From: MED-G116 sp038147495
Lineage (GTDB): Bacteria > Pseudomonadota > Alphaproteobacteria > Puniceispirillales > Puniceispirillaceae
Length of the DNA stretch: 64,000 nt
Reading direction: 5' to 3'
NCBI GenBank assembly: GCA_038147495.1
Contig: JAYQTT010000016.1
Location: 62,001-126,000, forward strand
A model generated the notes under the pieces. That model had not been told where the DNA came from. It saw nothing but the letters and a program-made list of their open reading frames with translations, and ran no database searches. Positions 25,304-33,705 of this stretch are shown in pieces. Both the position numbers and the translations under genes were made by a program. Each line of letters starts with the position of its first letter. Position 1 is the stretch's first letter.

Positions 25304-26074
25304 TTAGACAAGGCCGGTGACGACAAGCCTTGCCCCCATAATCAGGAAGGCAACCAGAACCACCTTGCGGAACAATTCCTGTGAAACGCGCCCGCGCAAT
25401 GACTCGCCAATACGAAATCCGATCAACACAACCACAAGGCCCATCAGAGATTTGATCGCCGTGACGGTGGTCAGCACACCCGATAGATAGAGCCCAAGCG
25501 CCAGCGGAAAACAACCGGCCAGAAACAGAAACCCAGCCGCGGCAATGAATTCATCCTTCTGGATATTGCGTGCCATCAGATACATGGCCACTGTCGGCGA
25601 CCAGATCGAACTAAGACCGCCAAGAACCCCCGAAACGAGACCAACGCCGATTTGCCAGCCATTGCCCGGACCAATCGGAAATGTCAGGCCAAACAGCAAA
25701 TTTGCCGAGAACACGATCATCGCAAAACCAATCGCCACCGTCAGAAATTCAGACGGAAATGATGTGATATTCCATGACGTCAGAAAGATGCTGACAATGA
25801 TTGCCACAGCAAAGAATTTGTATCTGTTGGCGATTTCCAAACGGTTTTTCGCACTGCCAAACTGATAGAGGTTGGTCACAATGATCGGCAGCGTCAAAAG
25901 CGAGATCGCTGTTGTAGGCTCCATCACAAGTGTCAAAAACGCCATCGCCGCCGCCGGCAGGCCAATACCAAGAAAGCCTTTCACAATTCCGGAAATCAGA
26001 AAGATCACCAGAATGCTTGCGATGACCATAGGGTCGAGGGACGGCAGAAAGGAAAGACCAAATTCGCTGTTCAC
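25304..26074 (-). CDS. TauE/SafE-family anion exporter (candidate sulfite exporter)
   Basis: A 256-residue membrane protein with about eight hydrophobic segments in two repeats typical of TauE/SafE: FLISGIVKGFLGIGLPAAAM near residue 25 and VSGVLGGLSSIWSPTVAMYL near 150, each containing the family glycine-rich turn. Family members export sulfite, sulfoacetate or other anions. It lies 13 bases downstream of the CoA-ligase gene at the end of a unit with a SauS-like dehydrogenase, so export of sulfite released from sulfoacetaldehyde is the natural role; that is inference. No fault seen. Confidence 0.85.
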   Translation of the reverse strand: MNSEFGLSFLPSLDPMVIASILVIFLISGIVKGFLGIGLPAAAMAFLTLVMEPTTAISLLTLPIIVTNLYQFGSAKNRLEIANRYKFFAVAIIVSIFLTSWNITSFPSEFLTVAIGFAMIVFSANLLFGLTFPIGPGNGWQIGVGLVSGVLGGLSSIWSPTVAMYLMARNIQKDEFIAAAGFLFLAGCFPLALGLYLSGVLTTVTAIKSLMGLVVVLIGFRIGESLRGRVSQELFRKVVLVAFLIMGARLVVTGLV

Positions 26075-26086
26075 GACACGCTACAC

Positions 26087-27616
26087 TTACGATTGTTGAG
26101 ACGATCCATGAATCATATCAAATAATTTAAGCCGCTGCACTTTACCCGATGGACCCTTTGGCAAATCGTCCAGCACATGAATCTTGTCCGGCGATTTGAA
26201 TTTGCCAAGCCGCGCCACACAATGCGCCGACAAGTCTTCACTGCTGGCCGTGCGTCCGGGCTTGAACCTGATGCCGGCTTCAACACGCTGGCCATAATTG
26301 TCACACGGCACGGCAAAGGCCGCCGCTTCAAGCACACAATCATGCTCAAGCAGCACCTCATCAACCTCGCGCGGGGCAATGTTCTCACCGCCTTTGATGA
26401 TCAACTCCTTGATCCGGCCTGTCACAAAGACAAACCCGTCTTCATCCATATGGCCAAGATCACCGGTCCGCAGCCAACCCTCGGCAGTCACTGTTTTTGC
26501 CGTCTCTTCAGGCTGTTTCAAATAGCCTTGCATGACATTGTCGCCACGAACCAGTATCTCACCCGTCACCCCGGCGGCGACAGGGTTCTGATTGTCATCA
26601 CCGATCATAATTTCGTTGCCAACAGCAACGCCCGGCGAGCCAATTTTTCGTGTCTCTGGCGGCATCGGATTGGACAGGATTTGCGCCCCCGTTTCGGTGA
26701 GTCCCATGGTCTCGATAATCGGTATGCCGAACTTGTCCTCAAACTGACGATGAATTTCCGGCGACAGCGGTGCTGATGCCGAACGCGCAAAGCGCAACCG
26801 GCTTCGGTCAATATCGCTGTCTGTTTCATCATTGAGAAGATAAGCAAACAAGGTCGGGACAGCGCTGAACCAGCTGACCTTGTGCGCGCGAACTTGTGAC
26901 CAGAAACCCTTTACAGAAAAGCGATAAGGCAACACCAACCCACCGCCCGCAACGATTGTTCCCATCACCGTCACACACAGGCCGTTAATGTGATAGATCG
27001 GCAACACGCACAGCCCGGTATCAGCCGACGTAACCCCATGGCTTATGACCACATTATGACCCGCAGACAGCAGATTTTTGTGGCTGAGTACAACACCCTT
27101 GGGATTGCCGGTGGTCCCAGAAGTATACATCAACAGCCCCGGTGTATCGGCATTCGGCACGTTCTTTGGCGATGCCGCAGGCACGACTCCCTCCGGCCAT
27201 TGAGGTCCATCTTCGGTATCAAGCCGGACAAGCGTGATCTCACGATCAACCGTGGCCACGGCTTCTTCAATCAAGGCGCGATGATCATCACTGACAAGAA
27301 TGAGGCTGACCTCGGAATGCGTGATGACATAGGAGAGCACTTTTGCCCCCGCCACGAGGTTCAACATGCAGGCCATGTAGCCGCCATAGGTTATGCCGGT
27401 AAATGACAGGCAGGAACCAAGACTATTTTGCGCCGCCACAGCCACCGGCGCACCAGCATCCAATCCCATGGCATCAAGGTGGCAGGCTATATCACGCGCC
27501 TCTGCCGCAGCATTTGCCCAGCTGACGTGACGTCCGGTTTCCGGCGAAGACAGCCAGATATGATCGGGATTTTCGGCAGCATTGGCATCAAGCTGCAACG
27601 CGATAGTGGATTTCAT
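26087..27616 (-). CDS. sauT: AMP-forming acyl-CoA synthetase, probable sulfoacetate-CoA ligase (SauT-like)
   Basis: A 509-residue ANL-superfamily ligase. The P-loop YTSGTTGNPKG spans residues about 164-174, the adenylate motif GLTETGAQ is near 330, the hinge GWLRTGDLGHMDEDGFVFVTG follows, and the C-terminal catalytic Lys492 lies in PSGKVQR. Its start overlaps the stop of the aldehyde dehydrogenase gene by four bases (ATGA), showing coupling. In Cupriavidus, SauT activates sulfoacetate to sulfoacetyl-CoA for reduction by SauS; the same pairing here, with a TauE protein, suggests that substrate. Another short carboxylate is possible. ATP-dependent ligase function is certain; specificity is inferred. 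Confidence 0.75.
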   Translation of the reverse strand: MKSTIALQLDANAAENPDHIWLSSPETGRHVSWANAAAEARDIACHLDAMGLDAGAPVAVAAQNSLGSCLSFTGITYGGYMACMLNLVAGAKVLSYVITHSEVSLILVSDDHRALIEEAVATVDREITLVRLDTEDGPQWPEGVVPAASPKNVPNADTPGLLMYTSGTTGNPKGVVLSHKNLLSAGHNVVISHGVTSADTGLCVLPIYHINGLCVTVMGTIVAGGGLVLPYRFSVKGFWSQVRAHKVSWFSAVPTLFAYLLNDETDSDIDRSRLRFARSASAPLSPEIHRQFEDKFGIPIIETMGLTETGAQILSNPMPPETRKIGSPGVAVGNEIMIGDDNQNPVAAGVTGEILVRGDNVMQGYLKQPEETAKTVTAEGWLRTGDLGHMDEDGFVFVTGRIKELIIKGGENIAPREVDEVLLEHDCVLEAAAFAVPCDNYGQRVEAGIRFKPGRTASSEDLSAHCVARLGKFKSPDKIHVLDDLPKGPSGKVQRLKLFDMIHGSSQQS

Positions 27617-29022
27617 TTACCAAACTTGTCCCAATAATCAGCGAAGATCTCATCAAGCTCGGGACGGCGGTCAGCAATGACACGCACCACATTGACCCGG
27701 TTGACGAAATGTCGCCAGTTAAGATTGTCGTCGATCGAATTGCCACCCCAGCTGCCACAGCCCATGGTCAGTGAAAAGGGCAGGCCATTGTTGAAAAACC
27801 CGCCTGTGGCAAAGCAATGCGCCTGATTGACGATCACCCGGCATGTTCTGGCTTCCATCGCCAACCGTCTGGCCCTCTGGTCTTGCGCAGAATGCAAGCC
27901 AAGCGAGTGGCCAGCCCCCTGAAAATCCTGAATCGATATCGCTTTACCAAGCGCGTCATCAAAATCTGAGGCTCTATGCAGTGCCAGGAATCTGGCCATC
28001 TTTTCACCCGTCATCGGATAATCAGGACCAATATGACTTTGTGGCGCCACAAGGAAACGCGTGCCTTTGGGCGCCGAGTCTGTCATCTGCATCTCGGCAA
28101 GAACAATCTCAATATCCTTGGCCAGCAAGGTGGTTGTCATCTTGCCATCATGCCAGTGCAGATTTTCCAGACGCGTGACCTGCTCTGCATCGAGCAGCAA
28201 ACCACCCTCTGCCGCCAGCGCTGCAACCATCTCGTCATAGACATCATCGACCACAATGACGGCATTCTCCGAGGAACAGGATGTGGCGTTATCAAAGGTC
28301 TTGGAAGCGGCAATCTTCGCCGCTGCGGCCGCGACATCTGCGGTTTCGTCGACAATGGTCACAACATTGCCAGCGCCGACACCAATCGCCGGCGTGCCAG
28401 AGGCATATCCGGCGCGCACATTATTCTGTGAACCTGTCACCACAACCAGATCGGCAAGCTTCATCAGCCGTTCGGTCTTTGCCCGTGATGGCGGTGCCGG
28501 AACCATCTGCACAAGATTATCCGGTAGCCCAAGCCGCGCCAATGCAGGATGAATATATTCCAGCATCTTTGTCAGCGGCTTGACCCCCTTTGGCGATGGC
28601 GCAAGGATGATCGCATTCCCTGTCTTCAGCGCGTTGATCATATTATTGACCGGTGTCGCCAGCGGATTGGTCGAGGGAACAATGGCCCCGATCACGCCTT
28701 TTGGCCGCAGATAAGTCGACAGGCCTGTCTCATCATCATCACCAATATGGCCAAAGGCAGTGACATTTTGCAGGTCACGCATAAGACCAAGTGTCTTGTT
28801 ATGATTTTTGCGGATTTTGTCGTCAACCCGGCCAAGACCGGTCTCCGCCACTGCCATTTCAGCCAGCATCTGGTTGCGCTCAGGCTCCATCAGCACCCAG
28901 GCAACGGCACGACATGCCATATCAAAGAGATCCTGCGATCCTTTGGCTTCATATTGACGCTGCGCGACACGCGCCGCTTCGACCATTGCATCGATGGCCG
29001 CTGTTTCATTCACATCCGTCAT
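27613..29022 (-). CDS. sauS: CoA-acylating aldehyde dehydrogenase, probable sulfoacetaldehyde dehydrogenase (SauS-like)
   Basis: A 469-residue acylating aldehyde dehydrogenase with catalytic Cys249 in FDNATSCSSENAVI and the NAD region TGSQNNVRAGYASGTPAIG. The C-terminal HCFATGGFFNNGLPFS and TMGCGSWGGNS segments are typical of the SauS/EutE/AdhE-N group. It would reduce sulfoacetyl-CoA to sulfoacetaldehyde. It overlaps the ligase gene and is 23 bases after tctA. The sulfoacetaldehyde acetyltransferase gene xsc, needed to release sulfite, is not in the window. A different acyl-CoA such as that of a two-carbon acid cannot be excluded. Confidence 0.75.
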   Translation of the reverse strand: MTDVNETAAIDAMVEAARVAQRQYEAKGSQDLFDMACRAVAWVLMEPERNQMLAEMAVAETGLGRVDDKIRKNHNKTLGLMRDLQNVTAFGHIGDDDETGLSTYLRPKGVIGAIVPSTNPLATPVNNMINALKTGNAIILAPSPKGVKPLTKMLEYIHPALARLGLPDNLVQMVPAPPSRAKTERLMKLADLVVVTGSQNNVRAGYASGTPAIGVGAGNVVTIVDETADVAAAAAKIAASKTFDNATSCSSENAVIVVDDVYDEMVAALAAEGGLLLDAEQVTRLENLHWHDGKMTTTLLAKDIEIVLAEMQMTDSAPKGTRFLVAPQSHIGPDYPMTGEKMARFLALHRASDFDDALGKAISIQDFQGAGHSLGLHSAQDQRARRLAMEARTCRVIVNQAHCFATGGFFNNGLPFSLTMGCGSWGGNSIDDNLNWRHFVNRVNVVRVIADRRPELDEIFADYWDKFGK

Positions 29023-29045
29023 ACCAGTCCCCAGTCGGTGGCCGG

Positions 29046-30542
29046 CTAGTTGCCTGCTCCGTTTCTTGAGGAGGCAACAGCCTTATAGATACCAGCCAGT
29101 AGCGTCATGGCACCGGCAGCAATAAGAAGCGCGCAGATGGGCCGCGAGAAATAGGTGAATAAATCATAATGCACCATTTGCATGCCTTGCGCGAAATTCT
29201 GCTCGCCAATCTTGCCAAGGATAATTCCCAGCACAATGCCCGGAATGGAATATCCAGACCGACGCAGCAAAAATCCAAGGATACCTGCCCCAAACATCAC
29301 AATCACGTCTAGTACCAGACCACGACCGATATAGGAGCCAATCGATGCCAGCAACAGGATCATTGGTGCCAGAAACTGGAACGGCACCTTCAACAGATAC
29401 AGGATCGTCTTGGTTTCAAGCAGTCCTATGATCAGGATCGACAGGTTCGCATAGAACATCGCTGCGAAAACAACCCAGATCAGATCCGGCGAATTATAAA
29501 ATACCAGTGGTCCGGGCTCGAGATCATGCATCTGGAACACCGCAACCATCATCGCCGTCAGCGCGCCACCGGGAAGACCAAGAGCCAGAAGCGGGATCAT
29601 CGCCGCACCTGTCGCCGCGTTATTGGCCGTCTCAGAGGAAATCACACCCTCAAGCTTGCCTTTGCCGAATTCCTCTTTGTTACGTGACCAGCGAACCGCC
29701 TCGCCATACCCCATAAAAGCGGCAAGTGTCGCGCCAATTCCGGGCAAGATACCACAGAAGAACCCGACAAGGATTGATCTGACAACGGCGATCTTGTGTG
29801 CCCACAATTCTATCACTGACGGGAACGACATACCGACTTCAGGCGCATCAAACTTGCCTGTGGCTTTCTTCTCCGCCTGCACAAAAATTTCCGAAACGGC
29901 AAAGAAACCCAAAATTGCTGGCACAAAGGCAATACCGGCAGCCAGATCGGTGAAGCCGAAATTATAACGGTTGATGCCGCCAACAGGGTCCTGACCAATC
30001 GTTGCGATGATCAAACCAAGAAGCACTGACATCCAGCCCTTCCAGATTGACCGTCCACCGACCGAAGAGGCAACGGCGAGGCCAAAAAACACCAGTGCAA
30101 AAATTTCCGGTGGGCCGATATTACGAATGGCCCAGTTCGCCAACGGCTCGGTGGCCGCCATCATCACCAGAGCCGATGCCACACCGCCAATCGCCGAACA
30201 AAGCACCGCGGCGCCAACGGCTTTTCCCGACTTCCCCTGTTTGGTCATCGGATACCCGTCAAACGCGGTCGGCGCATTTTCAGGCGCACCGGGTATGTTG
30301 AACAAAATTGCCGTGATCGCGCCACCATAGGTGCCGGTACAGTAAATCACCGCAAACAGCATCACGCCTTGTGCTGGCGTCAAACCTGCGGTGAAAGGCA
30401 ACAGGATCGCCGCAAGGGTAAGCATGCTGACCCCGGGGATTGCGCCAAAGAGCATTCCGCCGAGAACACCAAAAACAAAAATGCCGATGGTGAAAGGGTC
30501 ACTGAAAAGGGCAAAACTTCCCGCGAGAAAATTTTCCAACAT
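29046..30542 (-). CDS. tctA: Tripartite tricarboxylate transporter large membrane subunit TctA
   Basis: A 498-residue membrane protein with about twelve segments. The N-terminal GVLGGMLFGAIPGVSMLTLAA and central FCGILPGIGATLAAFMGYG repeats are hallmark TctA motifs, followed by GVISSETANNAATGAAMIP. It forms the transport channel, coupled to a cation gradient, for an organic anion delivered by the TctC protein. It follows tctB after nine bases and precedes the sauS-like gene, so the substrate is probably the compound activated there (sulfoacetate). Classic TTT substrates are citrate and other carboxylates. Confidence 0.93.
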   Translation of the reverse strand: MLENFLAGSFALFSDPFTIGIFVFGVLGGMLFGAIPGVSMLTLAAILLPFTAGLTPAQGVMLFAVIYCTGTYGGAITAILFNIPGAPENAPTAFDGYPMTKQGKSGKAVGAAVLCSAIGGVASALVMMAATEPLANWAIRNIGPPEIFALVFFGLAVASSVGGRSIWKGWMSVLLGLIIATIGQDPVGGINRYNFGFTDLAAGIAFVPAILGFFAVSEIFVQAEKKATGKFDAPEVGMSFPSVIELWAHKIAVVRSILVGFFCGILPGIGATLAAFMGYGEAVRWSRNKEEFGKGKLEGVISSETANNAATGAAMIPLLALGLPGGALTAMMVAVFQMHDLEPGPLVFYNSPDLIWVVFAAMFYANLSILIIGLLETKTILYLLKVPFQFLAPMILLLASIGSYIGRGLVLDVIVMFGAGILGFLLRRSGYSIPGIVLGIILGKIGEQNFAQGMQMVHYDLFTYFSRPICALLIAAGAMTLLAGIYKAVASSRNGAGN

Positions 30543-30551
30543 CTTTTTACC

Positions 30552-31112
30552 CTACCACATCTGCTGAAGGTCGTTGTTCAGCGTCAAAATAAATGCGCTG
30601 TAATCATAGAAAGGCGACATATTGCCTTGTGGCAATGGCGCGTTCAACACCACCATGAAGAGGCCAAGCAGAATGAAGTAGATCATCACAGTGATCCCCA
30701 ACACCCATTTAAGCCGCCTTTCGCCAAACAGCAAAATAACCGCCGCAATAAAGAAGGGAGTCGCAAAATAAAATCCCACAGGCTTTAACAGCATGGCGAA
30801 CATCAGCGGGGTCGCCAACACGCCGAGAACTTTGCCAAGCGTGCGCAAATCCGAGTAATCGGCACCGGGCCCTTCATCATCGGCAATGCCAACACGCCCT
30901 TTTTGCACTGCTGACCCATGGTTCTTGAGATAGACAAGATTACCAATTGTCGCCAGCAACAGCATCACAAGGACCACCCGCGGCCAGCCAGTCGCACCGA
31001 ACTTGTAGATTTCAATCGGTTGATTGAACTCAAACGAAAACGCGAAAAAAATAACAAATATGGCCAGCCATGCAGCTGTTTCCACCAAATGCGCACGAGT
31101 CAGGCTACCCAT
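30552..31112 (-). CDS. tctB: Tripartite tricarboxylate transporter small membrane subunit TctB
   Basis: A 186-residue protein with four hydrophobic segments, the normal TctB layout: one near residues 12-27 (AAWLAIFVIFFAFSF), one near 45-58 and two in the second half, including a FYFATPFFIAAVILLFGERRL segment. A charged cytoplasmic stretch lies in the middle (residues about 65-90). Sequence conservation in TctB is low, so identity rests on topology and position between tctC and tctA. The gene lies 138 bases after tctC, with a hairpin in the gap. Confidence 0.88.
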   Translation of the reverse strand: MGSLTRAHLVETAAWLAIFVIFFAFSFEFNQPIEIYKFGATGWPRVVLVMLLLATIGNLVYLKNHGSAVQKGRVGIADDEGPGADYSDLRTLGKVLGVLATPLMFAMLLKPVGFYFATPFFIAAVILLFGERRLKWVLGITVMIYFILLGLFMVVLNAPLPQGNMSPFYDYSAFILTLNNDLQQMW

Positions 31113-31193
31113 GAAATCACCAATCTAATGTCCGATACTATTGCCCGGGTGTGGATGATATGCCGGTAATGGCAACGCAGTTCAAATCTGGAA

Positions 31194-31225
31194 AGAACCA
31201 CCCAACAATATTGACAGGTGGTTCT
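31194..31225 (-). terminator. Hairpin between tctC and tctB (attenuator candidate)
   Basis: A perfect 9-base stem (31194-31202 with 31217-31225) with a 14-base loop sits 25 bases after the tctC stop. There is no strong T tract, so it may act as an mRNA stability barrier or partial terminator giving excess binding protein. Confidence 0.4.
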
Positions 31226-31250
31226 CAAATTCATTGAAGCAGGACGTGGA

Positions 31251-32267
31251 CTATTTCACGTCCATTCCCATTGCTTTATAGACCTCGCGATACTGTTTAA
31301 CGCTCTGGTTAATCAGCTCAACGGCACCCGCCGTATCGCGATAGCTGTCAATCACATTCATGAACTTTGACTCATTGAAAGACTGATAGCTGTCCTGACA
31401 ATAGCCGCGCTGGAACGCCCACTGCAGCCACTTTACCCGATCAGCTGGCGCATCCTTATGCACATAGAAACCACGGAAACGCAGGAGCGGTTCAAAATCC
31501 ATGCCCATCTCGCGGTGGGTTGGCACATCAGCGAAAACGCCGGGGCGCTCGTTGAAAATGGTCAGGATCGGCTTGAAGTTATCTGCGTCCAGGAATTTGC
31601 GAACGTCACCCGGCTGCTCAAACAACGCGTCAACCTGTCCACCCAAGAGCGCACCATAGCGCGGCGCGCCTTTGTCGAAAGAAATCTGCTGGATTTCCAT
31701 GCCGGTGGCGTCCGTGATGAACTTCATCGTGACACGCTCCATGGAGCCTTCCTTGGAGACGTTGGCGATTGTGGCCTTGCCACCTTGCGCTTTCACCCAG
31801 TCAACAAATGATGGCCAGTCACTAAAGCGGGTTTCATTCGTGCGGATATAAATCTGCGAGAATGTCACCTGAGAGACAACCAGCGGGATCAAATCGGTCG
31901 CAGGGTTCGGCAGAGTTGAATTCAACGCATGTGCTGAAGATGCATCGTCAATATGCTCAAGCACATTATAACCATCGGCCGGCGCGGCCATGTAGGCGGT
32001 CATGCCCACTGTTCCAGAACCACCTGGCTTGTGATCACGGTTAATCGCAACGCCCGTGTGTCCTGTCACAGCCTCAGCCATCGCTGCAGCCACCTGTCCA
32101 GAACCGCCAGCAGGTCCGTAAGGCACAATCATCGTCAGCGCGCGTGATGGAAATCCATCAGGCTTCGCCATAGACGCCTCTTTGACCTTACATTCAAAAG
32201 CATTTGCCGCACCACTTGCCAAGACCAACAGTCCGGCAACGGCAGAAAGCCCAATATATTTCTTCAT
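31251..32267 (-). CDS. tctC: Tripartite tricarboxylate transporter substrate-binding protein TctC
   Basis: A 338-residue Bug/TctC-family periplasmic protein. The start at 32265-32267 (MKKYIGLSAVAGLLVLA) is preceded by GGAGGAAACA. The signal peptide probably ends at GAANA (residue 23). Family features include LTMIVPYGPAGGSGQVAAAM, the anion-binding first loop, then DHKPGGSGTVGM and LGGQVDALFEQPGD. It captures the organic anion for TctAB. It heads the minus-strand operon tctC-tctB-tctA-sauS-sauT-tauE, with a promoter candidate about 100 bases upstream. Substrate inferred as sulfoacetate or a similar small acid. Confidence 0.92.
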   Translation of the reverse strand: MKKYIGLSAVAGLLVLASGAANAFECKVKEASMAKPDGFPSRALTMIVPYGPAGGSGQVAAAMAEAVTGHTGVAINRDHKPGGSGTVGMTAYMAAPADGYNVLEHIDDASSAHALNSTLPNPATDLIPLVVSQVTFSQIYIRTNETRFSDWPSFVDWVKAQGGKATIANVSKEGSMERVTMKFITDATGMEIQQISFDKGAPRYGALLGGQVDALFEQPGDVRKFLDADNFKPILTIFNERPGVFADVPTHREMGMDFEPLLRFRGFYVHKDAPADRVKWLQWAFQRGYCQDSYQSFNESKFMNVIDSYRDTAGAVELINQSVKQYREVYKAMGMDVK

Positions 32268-32364
32268 TGTTTCCTCCATGAACACATCAAATGTGCCGTT
32301 TTTTAACTTATGCCACCGCATTTCCCGTGCGTTACCCGCCGTAGACGCAGTGAACTTGTTAACC

Positions 32365-32392
32365 ACTTTAAATGCTCAAGTGCGCGTGTCAA
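32365..32392 (-). promoter_or_regulatory. Candidate sigma-70-type promoter of the tct-sau operon
   Basis: On the minus strand TTGACA (32387-32392) and TAAAGT (32365-32370) are separated by 16 bases, giving a leader of roughly 90 bases before tctC. The -35 box is perfect; the -10 is four of six. Position fits the first gene of the operon; not tested. Confidence 0.4.
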
Positions 32393-32494
32393 TCGCCGCA
32401 TAACGAATGCCCGGAAAAGCAGAAATGAATTTTTTCAATGGAATCAGTGCAATAAATATCTGATAGACAAAATTTCATCGGGACATGAAATAAA

Positions 32495-33703
32495 TCAGAT
32501 CACGGCACGTTCCAAAAGCGGCGCATTGGCGAGAATACGCTCAACCCCAAATGGGGACAAATCCAGGCTCCGGTATGCGCCATAGGTTATCAATTCGCTC
32601 ATCGCGCGGCCCATCGCCGGTGACTGCTGCAGGCCATGACCGGAAAATCCATTGACGAACATGAAGTTCTGACAAAGTGGGTGCGCGCCGATAATGGCGT
32701 TCTGGTCCAGCCGGTTATAGGCATAATGTCCGGTCCAGCTATTGATCAGCTTCGCACGTTCAAAAGCCGGAACACGATGCGCCACAGCGGGCCATACCTT
32801 TTCCTCCCACAGGCTGTGATCCATGGTGAAGTCATCCGGATCGACCGGGCCGTCTTGCCATGGCGGGCACCCTGCAAGGTAATATCTGCCATCGGTTCGG
32901 ACATGCACGCCTGACGGATCAATCGTCAACGGCAAGGCGCGGTCAAGTGGTTCTGCCGCATCGAAGATGAAACTGTATCTGGGGCGCGGCTCCACCGGAA
33001 TATCCAACCCGGCCATCGCTGCCACCATATTGGCCCGCGGCCCGGCGGCATTCACCACAATTCCGGCATCAATGAATTCACCGGACGCAAGGCAGACGCC
33101 AGTGACGCGGCCAGCCTCCAGCCTGATATCAACCACCTCGTCAGCAAGATAAGTCACCCCGTTCTGTCTGGCCTTTCGCCGCCACCAGTCAAACATGGTG
33201 TTGCCATCGAAATAGCCCTCATCGACAAGATTGTGGCTACCAAGAATCACATCATCCAGCCGGTAGAACGGATATGCCTCGGCGATCTCATCCGCGGACA
33301 TCAGGCGCGTTGCCGCGCCACAAGCTTTCTGAACCGCGTGATTTTCACGAAGTACGCGGGCAAAGCCATCTGAGTCAGCCAGATACATATAGCCAAAATG
33401 ATGTGTGTGAATGGCCGGCACCTCAGGATCGTTTCCCATCTGCGCCTGAAAATCCCTGACAAAGGCGGCACCAAACTGGGAAATACGGATATTCAGCTCG
33501 CTGGAAAACTGTTGGCGCATGCATGAATTGGTATGTACGGTCGAGCAGGCGTTATAGCTTGGATCACGTTCAATGACGAGGACAGAGCCGTCAAAATCCT
33601 CATTGCGTGACAAAAACCACGCAACCGATGAGCCTATAATCGCCCCGCCGATGATGACGACATCGTAGCTTGTATGGGGCAGTGATGCTTGCGGGCTGGT
33701 CAT
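32495..33703 (-). CDS. FAD-dependent amine/amino-acid oxidoreductase (DAO family)
   Basis: A 402-residue flavoprotein with N-terminal dinucleotide motif VVIIGGAIIGSSVAWFLS and acidic end VLVIERDP. The later motif GIVVNAAGPRANMVAAMAG and the C-terminal FVNGFSGHGLQQSPAMGRAM are typical of the sarcosine/dimethylglycine/FOXRED1-like branch. It would oxidise a secondary amine or N-methyl amino acid in the cytoplasm, but the substrate cannot be read. It starts two bases after the DadA-like gene ends, so the two are one operon. It lies upstream of the tct operon but reads in the same direction, separated by the tct promoter region. Confidence 0.82.
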   Translation of the reverse strand: MTSPQASLPHTSYDVVIIGGAIIGSSVAWFLSRNEDFDGSVLVIERDPSYNACSTVHTNSCMRQQFSSELNIRISQFGAAFVRDFQAQMGNDPEVPAIHTHHFGYMYLADSDGFARVLRENHAVQKACGAATRLMSADEIAEAYPFYRLDDVILGSHNLVDEGYFDGNTMFDWWRRKARQNGVTYLADEVVDIRLEAGRVTGVCLASGEFIDAGIVVNAAGPRANMVAAMAGLDIPVEPRPRYSFIFDAAEPLDRALPLTIDPSGVHVRTDGRYYLAGCPPWQDGPVDPDDFTMDHSLWEEKVWPAVAHRVPAFERAKLINSWTGHYAYNRLDQNAIIGAHPLCQNFMFVNGFSGHGLQQSPAMGRAMSELITYGAYRSLDLSPFGVERILANAPLLERAVI

Positions 33704-33705
33704 GG

